Positions 1 through 5,426 of a stretch of DNA of 5,426 nucleotides are shown here, one piece after another; the stretch's first letter is position 1, and each line of letters begins with the position of its first letter. The DNA comes from an uncultured Acidimicrobiia bacterium (GTDB taxonomy: Bacteria; Actinomycetota; Acidimicrobiia; IMCC26256; CALEDW01). The translations under genes were made by a program, and so were the position numbers. The notes beneath the pieces were generated by a model. The model was not told where the DNA came from. It saw nothing but the letters and a program-made list of their open reading frames with translations, and did no database searches. Where the stretch lies: positions 1 through 5,426 of the forward strand of contig CALEDW010000179.1 of NCBI GenBank assembly GCA_937949585.1, in the 5' to 3' direction.

Positions 1-1912
1 CGAGCGGCTCCGCGCGGCGGCGGCGCAGCGGGACCGGCTGGCCGACCGGGTGGTCGGCGAGGAGCAGGCACGCCGCCGGGCCCGGGCCGAGCTAGCCCGG
101 GCCGAGGCGGCGCTGGCCCGGGCCGAGGCCCACCGGGACGCGCTCGAGCGCGACGCCGGGGCGGGCCCGCCCGCCGAGCTCAGGGAGCTCGAGGGGGTGC
201 TGGGCGTACTCGGAGAGCTCGTGGAGACCGACGTCGAGGCGCGTGACGCGCTCACCGCCGCGCTCGGCGACCGGCTCGGGCTCCTCGTGGTGCGGGGCGA
301 CGACACCGCCCTGCGAGTGTTCGAACACCCGGCGGCGGCCGACCGGCGGGTGGGGGTCCTGGTGGTCGACCCGCACGATCGGCCGGTCGCCCCCGGCGCG
401 ACGCCGGCGCCGGCGGGGTGCCGACCCCTGGTCGGGCTCGTGCGGACCGCGGTGGCGGGCCTGGCCGCCCCGCTCGCCGAGATGCTCGCCGGCTGCGTGC
501 TGTGGGACGGGCCGCTGGTGGAGGCCGTGGCCGTCTCGGCACAGCACCCCGACCTCGTCGTCTGCACCCCCCGGGGCGGTCGCTGCCGGGCCGGGCGTGA
601 ACTCTGGGAGGGTCCGGCCCGCACGGCGGGTGCCTGGTCGGCGGACGCGGCGCTCGCCGCAGTTGAGGCGGCGCAGGCCGCCCGCGCCGAGTGGGCCGCC
701 GCGCTGGAGGGCCTGGGCGACCACCGGGCCGAGCTCGAGGCCGCACAGGCGCTGGTCCGCCGGCACGAGGTCGCCGCAGCTGCGCTCGACGAGCGCCGTC
801 GCCTGCTGTCCGACCGGCTGGCGCAGCTCAGCGAGCGCCTCGCCCGCGACCCCGACGCCCGCGCCGCCGCCGAGGCGGCCCGGCAGGCCCTGGCGGCTCG
901 TGACGCCGCCTACCGGCACGTCGCCGGCACCCTGGACGCCTGGCTCACCCGGGTCGACGGCCTGGCCGGACGGATCCGGCGGGAGCGGGCCCGACAGGCG
1001 GAGCGCACCGCCGCGGCGCGCGCCGAGCTCGACGGCCTGCGCTCCGAGCGGGTCGCCGCCGAGCGCAGGCTGGCCGAGCTCGCTGAGCAGGGCCGGCGCA
1101 CCGGGATGGAGGCCGCAGAGACCCAGGCCCGCCTCGAGGCCTGCGTCGAACGGATTCGCTCGACGCTGGACTGCGAACCCGAGGCCACCCTCGACGCCGA
1201 CCTCCCGCCGATCCCCGAGGGCACCACCCCGGCCGCCCGGGCCCGGGAGCTGGAGCGGGAGCTGCGGGTCATGGGGCCGGTGAATCCACTGGCGATCCAG
1301 GAGTACGAGGCGTTGCGGGAGCGCCACGAGTTCCTCACCCGCCAGCTCGAGGACGTGAAAGCCGGCCGCCGCGAGCTGCAACGGGTGATCCGGGCCGTGG
1401 ACCGGGAGATCGTCGCCACGTTCGGTGCCGCGTTCGCCGACGTCGAACGCCATTTCGCGGACCTGTTCCACACCCTCTTCCCCGGCGGCAGCGGCCGTCT
1501 CGTACTCACCGACCCGGACGACCTCCTGCACACCGGGATCGAAATCGAGGCCCGCCCCTCGGGGAAGAACACCCGGCGCCTCACGCTGCTGTCGGGCGGG
1601 GAGCGCTCCCTGGTGGCCATGGCGTTCCTCTTTGCCGTGTTCCGGGCCCGCCCGTCGCCGTTCTACGTGCTCGACGAGGTGGAGGCCGCGCTCGACGACG
1701 TGAACCTCCACCGGTTCCTCGACCTGGTGCACTCGTTCCGGAACGAGGCGCAGCTCGTGATCGTGTCCCACCAGAAGCGCACCATGGAGGCGGCCGACTG
1801 TCTCTACGGGGTGTCGATGCCGCCGGGCGGGTCGTCGCGGGTGGTGAGCCAGCGCCTGCGCCCCCGGGACGACGCGCCGGGCGAGATCGTGCTCACGGAG
1901 GAGCCCGTCTGA
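1..1912 (+). CDS. smc: Chromosome segregation protein SMC, C-terminal half (5' partial)
   Basis: This is the ATPase subunit of the SMC-ScpAB condensin, which organises and segregates the chromosome. The reading frame is open from nt 2 with no stop, so the gene begins upstream; 636 residues are visible, against roughly 1150-1200 for a whole SMC. In visible numbering there is first Ala/Arg/Glu-rich coiled coil (1-60), then a hinge domain (about 62-200). A long return coiled coil (about 215-430) leads to the SMC-specific GPVNPLAIQEYE segment. The ATPase half follows: C-loop LSGGE (530-534), Walker B FYVLDE (554-559, catalytic Glu559), D-loop around Leu564-Asp566, and the H-loop IVSHQKRTME with His590. 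The end, LYGVSMPPGGSSRVVSQRL, matches the SMC C-terminus. These features exclude Rad50, RecN and MukB. The last glycine motif of the hinge is degenerate and the return arm looks short. The next start codon lies 8 nt after the TGA stop. Identity is secure from family knowledge; only the extent is partial. Confidence 0.97.
   Translation, partial: ERLRAAAAQRDRLADRVVGEEQARRRARAELARAEAALARAEAHRDALERDAGAGPPAELRELEGVLGVLGELVETDVEARDALTAALGDRLGLLVVRGDDTALRVFEHPAAADRRVGVLVVDPHDRPVAPGATPAPAGCRPLVGLVRTAVAGLAAPLAEMLAGCVLWDGPLVEAVAVSAQHPDLVVCTPRGGRCRAGRELWEGPARTAGAWSADAALAAVEAAQAARAEWAAALEGLGDHRAELEAAQALVRRHEVAAAALDERRRLLSDRLAQLSERLARDPDARAAAEAARQALAARDAAYRHVAGTLDAWLTRVDGLAGRIRRERARQAERTAAARAELDGLRSERVAAERRLAELAEQGRRTGMEAAETQARLEACVERIRSTLDCEPEATLDADLPPIPEGTTPAARARELERELRVMGPVNPLAIQEYEALRERHEFLTRQLEDVKAGRRELQRVIRAVDREIVATFGAAFADVERHFADLFHTLFPGGSGRLVLTDPDDLLHTGIEIEARPSGKNTRRLTLLSGGERSLVAMAFLFAVFRARPSPFYVLDEVEAALDDVNLHRFLDLVHSFRNEAQLVIVSHQKRTMEAADCLYGVSMPPGGSSRVVSQRLRPRDDAPGEIVLTEEPV
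80..127 (+). repeat. Three direct copies of a 12-nt repeat within smc
   Basis: The 12-mer gcccgggccgag occurs exactly at 80-91, 95-106 and 116-127. Start-to-start spacings are 15 and 21 nt, all multiples of three, so each copy encodes Ala-Arg-Ala-Glu in the smc frame. The copies lie in the coiled coil just before the hinge, where the protein reads as an Ala/Leu/Glu/Arg repeat. It is most simply a by-product of GC-rich codons and a repetitive coiled coil, perhaps with local duplication. Confidence 0.8.
185..605 (+). other. SMC hinge (dimerisation) domain coding segment
   Basis: This segment encodes the globular hinge that dimerises two SMC arms. It opens with a GVLGVLGELVETD stretch, equivalent to the usual G-V-x-G-x-V-x-[DE]-L-I start. 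An ALGDRLGLLVV strand-helix region follows, then VGLVRTAVAGLAAPLAEMLAGCVLWDG, equivalent to the region around V-x-x-[DE]-x-x-x-x-x-x-x-L-L-G in other SMCs. It ends at VVCTPRGGRCRAG. Coiled coil on both sides supports the assignment. Boundaries are approximate. The last motif departs from the usual paired-glycine consensus. Confidence 0.8.
1897..1903 (+). promoter_or_regulatory. Possible distant Shine-Dalgarno for mscS
   Basis: GGAGGAG lies inside the last codons of smc and is a good anti-SD match, but 17 nt separate it from the GTG at 1921, longer than the usual 5-10 nt. The Glu-Glu codons of SMC explain the same bases, so the site may be coincidental. Coupling to termination at the smc stop is at least as likely a route to mscS translation. 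Confidence 0.25.
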
Positions 1913-1920
1913 TCGTCGCC

Positions 1921-2922
1921 GTGGCGGACCTGGAGAAGGTTGCGGCCTGCGGGGAGGCGGGCCGGCAGTCCTGGCTGTGCGCCACCGTCTACGACCTGAC
2001 GGGCAGCAGCAGGGCCGCTGAGATCGCCGATACGCTGTCCGCACCGTTCCGGATCCTCGTGATCCTGGCCGTCGCCTACCTGGTGGTGCGGATCACCCGG
2101 CTTGCGATCCGGCGGGTGGTGCGCCGGCTCGCCCGCGACGATGCGGTGGAGAAGCTCGACCGGCTCCGCCGCCGCACCGGCCTCTCGCTCCTCGACACCT
2201 CCCCGGTGCCCTCCACCCGGCGCAAGCAACGGGCCGAGACGATCGGGGCGGTCTTGCGGTCGGTCTCCAGCGCCCTGATCTGGGCCACGGCGGTCGTCAT
2301 GGTGCTCGACGAGCTCGGCGTGAACCTCGCCGCTTTGGGGGTGGGCGCGACGGTGATGGGGGTGGCGCTGGGTTTCGGGGCCCAGACGCTGGTCCGGGAC
2401 TTCCTGGCGGGGCTGTTCATGCTCATCGAAGACCAGTACGGGGTCGGCGACGTCGTCAACGCCGGTCCGGCGACCGGGGTGGTGGAGGGGGTCAGCCTGC
2501 GTACCACCAGGTTGCGGGACAACGAGGGCACGGTCTGGCACATCCCCAACGGTCAGATCACCTGGGTCGGCAACAAGAGCCAGCAGTGGGCCCGGGCGCT
2601 GCTGGACGTGGCCGTCGCCTACGACACCGACGTGGGTGCCGCGATGGAGCTGGTGCGCCGCACCGCCGACGAACTGCGGCGCGACCCCCAATTCGCCTCG
2701 CTGATCCTGAACGCACCGGAGGTGTGGGGTGTCGAGGCCATCGCCGCCGACCGGGTGGTGATCAGGCTGGCGGTGAAGACCCGACCGCTGGAGCAGTGGA
2801 GGGTGGCCCGCGAGCTGCGGGCCCGGCTCAAGCAGGCCCTGGACGCGGCCGGGATCGCCCCGGCCAGCGACCAGGTGGTGTCGTACCGGGCAGGAGGACC
2901 GCCGGTCGCGCCGTCCCAGTAG
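1921..2922 (+). CDS. Small-conductance mechanosensitive channel, MscS family
   Basis: A 333-aa MscS-type channel of the small three-helix class, expected to open under membrane tension and release solutes on hypo-osmotic shock. Predicted membrane helices are about residues 43-63, 108-129 and 134-169. The third is the Gly/Ala-rich pore helix with GVALGFGAQTLVRDFLAG (147-164), the family signature. Aligned by eye with E. coli MscS, Val148 and Phe152 fall at the pore-constriction leucines, and Thr156 at the Gly113 kink; this is inference. The beta domain follows (GVVEGVSLRTTRLRDNEGTVWHIPNG), then a C-terminal alpha/beta domain to residue 333. The length suits a minimal member with no extra sensor domain. 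GTG 1921 is the first usable start after the smc stop, 8 nt away; no better start lies between it and the first helix. The N-terminus, probably outside the membrane, has Cys10 and Cys20. The physiological subtype cannot be told from sequence alone. Confidence 0.92.
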   Translation: MADLEKVAACGEAGRQSWLCATVYDLTGSSRAAEIADTLSAPFRILVILAVAYLVVRITRLAIRRVVRRLARDDAVEKLDRLRRRTGLSLLDTSPVPSTRRKQRAETIGAVLRSVSSALIWATAVVMVLDELGVNLAALGVGATVMGVALGFGAQTLVRDFLAGLFMLIEDQYGVGDVVNAGPATGVVEGVSLRTTRLRDNEGTVWHIPNGQITWVGNKSQQWARALLDVAVAYDTDVGAAMELVRRTADELRRDPQFASLILNAPEVWGVEAIAADRVVIRLAVKTRPLEQWRVARELRARLKQALDAAGIAPASDQVVSYRAGGPPVAPSQ

Positions 2923-2925
2923 CAT
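2920..2925 (+). promoter_or_regulatory. Candidate -10 hexamer TAGCAT before ftsY
   Basis: TAGCAT fits the actinobacterial -10 pattern TANNNT and includes the TAG stop of the channel gene. Nine bases separate it from the ftsY GTG, so a transcript would start at or within a few bases of that codon, giving a leaderless or near-leaderless mRNA. The 12-nt gap contains no Shine-Dalgarno, and no convincing -35 box is visible. This is a motif match only. Confidence 0.22.
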
Positions 2926-2934
2926 CCCCGCCCC

Positions 2935-4131
2935 GTGTCCCCCGAGCTCGTCGTCGCGCTCATCCTCGTCCTCGCCGTGGTGCTCGTCGCGCTCGGACTC
3001 GGTCTGAACCGTCTCTCGGCCCGCCGGTCCCGCCCGTCCGGGCATGCAGCGGGCCCCGGAGACGGGGGCGCCACGGCCACGGCCCCGGAGCCGCCGGCGC
3101 CACCCGGCCCGCCGACTGCGGGCGAACCGGGGTCGTCACCGTCGGCCCCGACCGGCACGCTTCCCCGGGAGCCTGCGTCGGCGCCGCCCGTCCGGCCGGA
3201 CGTGCCTGCGGGAGTGGTCGAACCGGTGGCGCCGGCCCGGCCGCGGCTCGCGGACCGGCTCGGCAAGGCGCGCGCCGTCCTGGCCGGCGTGCTGGGCGGC
3301 GTCCGGGTCCGCGGCGTGGACGACGAGACCTGGGAGTCGCTGGAGGAGACGCTGCTGCTCGCCGACGTCGGGGTCCGGACCTCCGCCGAGGTGCTGGCCA
3401 CAGTGCAGGCCCGGGCCGCAGCCGAACGGGTCGGCGACGGCGAAGGTCTCGTGGCCCTGCTGCGCGAGGAGCTCGAGGCCTGCCTGTCCGGCCGGGATCG
3501 CAGGCTGCACCGGCGCGAGGGCGGGCTGAGCGTCTGGCTGTTCGTCGGGGTGAACGGGGTGGGCAAGACCACCACGATCGCCAAGGTCGCGGCCGCTGAG
3601 CGGGGTGAGGGCCACCGGGTGCTGCTGGCCGCCGCCGACACGTTCCGGGCCGCGGCTGCCGACCAGCTCGCCGCGTGGGCGGAGCGGGTTGGGGTGCCGG
3701 TGGTGCGGGGCCAGGAGGGCGCGGACCCGGGGTCGGTGGTGTTCGACGCGATCGAGGCCGCCCGCACCCGCGACGTCGACCTCGTGCTCGTCGACACCGC
3801 AGGGCGGCTCCACACGAAGGTGAACCTCATGGCCGAGCTCGCCAAGCTGCAGCGGATCGTGGAGCGGACACCCGGGGCGCTCCAGGAGGTGCTACTCGTG
3901 ATCGACGCCACCACCGGCCAGAACGGGCTCGCCCAGGCCCGGCAGTTCGCCGAGGCGGTGGGGGTGACCGGGGTGGTGCTCACCAAGCTCGACGGAACCG
4001 CCAAGGGCGGCATCGTGCTGGCCATCGAGGCGGAGCTCGGGATCCCGGTCAAGCTCGTGGGGGTGGGGGAGGGCCCGGGGGACCTGGTGCCGTTCGACCC
4101 CGCGGAGTTCGTGGCCGCGCTGGTCCAATAG
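2935..4131 (+). CDS. ftsY: Signal recognition particle receptor FtsY
   Basis: A 398-aa SRP receptor GTPase that docks Ffh-bound ribosomes at the inner membrane and hands the nascent chain to SecYEG. An N-terminal hydrophobic helix (residues 5-24) is followed by Arg-rich sequence, suggesting a membrane anchor with the rest in the cytoplasm. A Pro/Ala/Gly-rich, probably disordered linker (about 32-102) replaces the acidic A domain of E. coli FtsY. The N domain spans about 105-190. GTPase motifs are complete: P-loop GVNGVGKTTT (205-214), DTFRAAAADQL (235-245), DTAGR (287-291), TKLDG (350-354) and GVGEGPGDLVPF (376-387). There is no M domain, which separates it from Ffh. GTG 2935 is the first start after an in-frame stop and is needed to include the membrane helix. 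No Shine-Dalgarno lies close by, so translation is probably coupled to the upstream gene or leaderless. ffh follows 10 nt after the stop. Confidence 0.97.
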   Translation: MSPELVVALILVLAVVLVALGLGLNRLSARRSRPSGHAAGPGDGGATATAPEPPAPPGPPTAGEPGSSPSAPTGTLPREPASAPPVRPDVPAGVVEPVAPARPRLADRLGKARAVLAGVLGGVRVRGVDDETWESLEETLLLADVGVRTSAEVLATVQARAAAERVGDGEGLVALLREELEACLSGRDRRLHRREGGLSVWLFVGVNGVGKTTTIAKVAAAERGEGHRVLLAAADTFRAAAADQLAAWAERVGVPVVRGQEGADPGSVVFDAIEAARTRDVDLVLVDTAGRLHTKVNLMAELAKLQRIVERTPGALQEVLLVIDATTGQNGLAQARQFAEAVGVTGVVLTKLDGTAKGGIVLAIEAELGIPVKLVGVGEGPGDLVPFDPAEFVAALVQ

Positions 4132-4134
4132 CCT
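4129..4134 (+). promoter_or_regulatory. Candidate -10 hexamer TAGCCT before ffh
   Basis: TAGCCT fits TANNNT and includes the ftsY TAG stop codon. Seven bases separate it from the ffh GTG at 4142, close to the usual distance from -10 to transcription start, so a transcript could begin on or next to the start codon. No Shine-Dalgarno is seen in the 10-nt gap and no clear -35 box is apparent. The prediction rests on motif and spacing only. Confidence 0.27.
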
Positions 4135-4141
4135 ACGGGCG

Positions 4142-5426
4142 GTGTTCGACGCGCTCGCCGAACGGTTCGAGGGGATCTTCACCCGGCTGCGGGGCCGGGG
4201 CCGGCTGAGCGATCGGGACGTCGAAGAGGTCACACGGGAGATCCGCCTCGCGCTGCTTGAAGCCGACGTGAACGTGCGGGTGGTGCGCGACCTCGTCGCG
4301 CGGGTGCGGGAGCGGGCGGCTGGTGCCGAGGTGCACCAGAGCCTCACCCCGGCCCAGCAGGTGATCAAGATCGTCCACGAGGAGCTGGTGACCACCCTCG
4401 GCGGGACGACCGGTCGCCTCGTGATGAGCGATCGGCCGCCGACGGTGGTGATGCTGTGCGGACTGCAGGGCTCGGGCAAGACGACCTGTGCCGCCAAGCT
4501 CGCCCGGCGCCTGCGGCGGGACGGGCTGTCGGTGCTGCTCGTGGCCGCCGATCTCCGGCGACCCGCGGCGGTGGAGCAGCTGCGGGTGCTCGCCGACCGC
4601 ATCGACGTCCCGGTGCTGGGCCCCGGTCCCGGCGAGGCGGACCCGGTGGCGCTGTGCCGGAGGGTCAGGGATGAAGCCGAGCGGCGGGCGAGCACGGTGG
4701 TGATCGTCGACACCGCCGGCCGGCTGCAGGTCGACACGGAGCTGATGGACGAGCTGCGGGCGGTGCGGGACGTGCTGGAGCCGACCGACACGCTGCTCGT
4801 CGTCGACGCCATGACCGGTCAGGAGGCGGTGAACGTCGCCACTGCGTTCGACGAGGCCGTGCCGCTCGACGGGGTGGTCCTCACCAAGATCGACGGGGAT
4901 GCCCGGGGCGGGGCGGCGCTGTCGGTGAAGGAGGTGGTCGGCAAGCCGATCCTGTTCGTCGGGGTGGGCGAGAAGCTCGACGAGTTCGAGCCGTTCCACC
5001 CCGACCGGATCGCCGGTCGCATCCTCGGGATGGGTGACGTGCTCACCCTGATCGAGAAGGCGGAGGCCGCCTTCGACGCCGAGCAGGCCAAGGCCGCCGA
5101 GGCGAAGCTGCGGGAGGGGCAGTTCAGCCTCGAGGATTTCCTCACCCAGATGCGCCAGGTCCGCAAGATGGGGCCCCTCACGAACCTGCTCAAGTTGCTG
5201 CCCGGCATGCCCAAAGAGCTGCGCCAGGCCGATCTCGACGAACGGGAGCTGGCCCGGGTGGAGGCGATCATCTGCTCGATGACTCCCCAGGAGCGCCGGG
5301 ACCCGTCGATCATCAACGGGTCGCGCCGTCTCCGCATCGCCCGGGGAGCGGGGGTGACCACCTCCGAGGTGAACGCGCTGCTCAAGCAGTTCAAGGTCGC
5401 GCAGCAGATGGTCCGCCAGGTGGCCC
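4142..5426 (+). CDS. ffh: Signal recognition particle protein Ffh (3' partial)
   Basis: The SRP54 homologue: it binds SRP RNA and hydrophobic signal sequences, then pairs with FtsY in a GTP-dependent complex. The frame is open to the window edge with 428 complete codons; family members are usually about 430-520 aa, so only the tail is missing. It begins at GTG 4142 with the typical FDALAERFEGIF...LRGRGRLSDRDVEE opening, which fixes the start 10 nt after ftsY. The N domain (about 1-90) includes ALLEADVNVRVVRDLV. The G domain has P-loop GLQGSGKTT (107-115), DLRRPAAVEQL (137-147), DTAGR (190-194), TKIDGDARGG (248-257) and GVGEKLDEFEPF. The M domain has a finger-loop region around KMGPLTNLLKLLPGM, then SMTPQERRDPSIINGSRR and the RNA-binding stretch RLRIARGAG (396-404), where Ala403 replaces the common Ser or Cys. 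GTPase motifs are intact. Adjacent ftsY encodes its receptor. Confidence 0.97.
   Translation, partial: MFDALAERFEGIFTRLRGRGRLSDRDVEEVTREIRLALLEADVNVRVVRDLVARVRERAAGAEVHQSLTPAQQVIKIVHEELVTTLGGTTGRLVMSDRPPTVVMLCGLQGSGKTTCAAKLARRLRRDGLSVLLVAADLRRPAAVEQLRVLADRIDVPVLGPGPGEADPVALCRRVRDEAERRASTVVIVDTAGRLQVDTELMDELRAVRDVLEPTDTLLVVDAMTGQEAVNVATAFDEAVPLDGVVLTKIDGDARGGAALSVKEVVGKPILFVGVGEKLDEFEPFHPDRIAGRILGMGDVLTLIEKAEAAFDAEQAKAAEAKLREGQFSLEDFLTQMRQVRKMGPLTNLLKLLPGMPKELRQADLDERELARVEAIICSMTPQERRDPSIINGSRRLRIARGAGVTTSEVNALLKQFKVAQQMVRQVA

Noticed and set aside
1..1912. Alternative identities for the first gene: RecN, Rad50/SbcC or MukB.
   Set aside because: A globular hinge, the GPVNPLAIQEYE segment, DEVEAALDD at Walker B and the LYGVSM...VVSQRL end together are specific to bacterial SMC; there is no zinc hook.
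92..2044. A 650-codon open frame on the minus strand opposite smc.
   Set aside because: The translation is Arg/Gly/Pro-rich with no recognisable domain and runs across the smc/mscS junction. Long antisense frames are expected opposite GC-rich genes with biased third positions, and the + strand frame encodes an unmistakable SMC.
2892..2898. AGGAGGA as a Shine-Dalgarno for ftsY.
   Set aside because: It lies 36 nt before the ftsY GTG, too far to position a ribosome there, and the bases are explained by channel codons.
2586..3599. A 337-codon + strand frame overlapping the 3' end of the channel gene and ftsY.
   Set aside because: It is an out-of-frame Gly/Arg/Pro-rich translation that overlaps two well-supported genes.
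1804..4052. Minus-strand open frames of 413 and 477 codons opposite the channel gene and ftsY.
   Set aside because: They are low-complexity (Ser/Arg/Pro/Thr- or Gly/His-rich), overlap each other and real genes, and show no family motifs.
1913..4141. Rho-independent terminators in the intergenic gaps.
   Set aside because: The gaps are only 8-12 nt and contain no stem followed by a T-run.
3892..5394. Minus-strand open frames of 306, 288 and 191 codons opposite the end of ftsY and ffh.
   Set aside because: They are mirror frames of a conserved GTPase gene; no motif or plausible start context was seen. The + strand frame is complete Ffh sequence to the window edge.
1..5426. A novel defence, mobile or biosynthetic system in the window.
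   Set aside because: All of the sequence is accounted for by four tightly packed genes of well-known families, with no repeats, integrase, toxin or composition shift to suggest acquired DNA.

Overview
The window looks like ordinary high-GC bacterial chromosome, most likely actinobacterial. By eye G+C is around 70% or more, with G/C strongly favoured at third codon positions. The gene order is smc, a small MscS channel, ftsY, ffh, and FtsY carries an N-terminal membrane helix as many actinobacterial FtsY proteins do. An Acidimicrobiia-like lineage is a guess from the overall look; no taxonomic marker here settles it.

Layout, all on the + strand: (1) nt 1-1912, the C-terminal half of SMC (end of the N-terminal coiled-coil arm, hinge, return arm, ATPase head half), with the 5' part outside the window; (2) nt 1921-2922, a complete small MscS-family channel of 333 aa; (3) nt 2935-4131, a complete FtsY of 398 aa, the SRP receptor GTPase; (4) nt 4142-5426, Ffh, the SRP54-type GTPase, lacking only its C-terminal tail at the window edge. 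The gaps between genes are 8, 12 and 10 nt, and all three visible start codons are GTG. There is no gene-free stretch, RNA gene, insertion sequence, CRISPR array or obvious terminator. The simplest reading is one co-directional transcription unit.

How the genes relate: Ffh (with SRP RNA) captures hydrophobic signal sequences at the ribosome and docks with FtsY through paired GTPase NG domains, which delivers membrane proteins to the translocon. The MscS channel is itself a multi-pass membrane protein and so a plausible SRP client, but its place here need not mean a functional link. SMC organises and segregates the chromosome with ScpA/ScpB, which are not in view.

I found no convincing undescribed system. 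The points worth a second look are a degenerate glycine motif at the edge of the SMC hinge, an apparently short SMC return arm, a triplicated 12-nt repeat coding for coiled coil, a cysteine pair at the MscS N-terminus, and TAG stop codons that double as possible -10 hexamers just upstream of the ftsY and ffh GTG starts, suggesting leaderless internal promoters.
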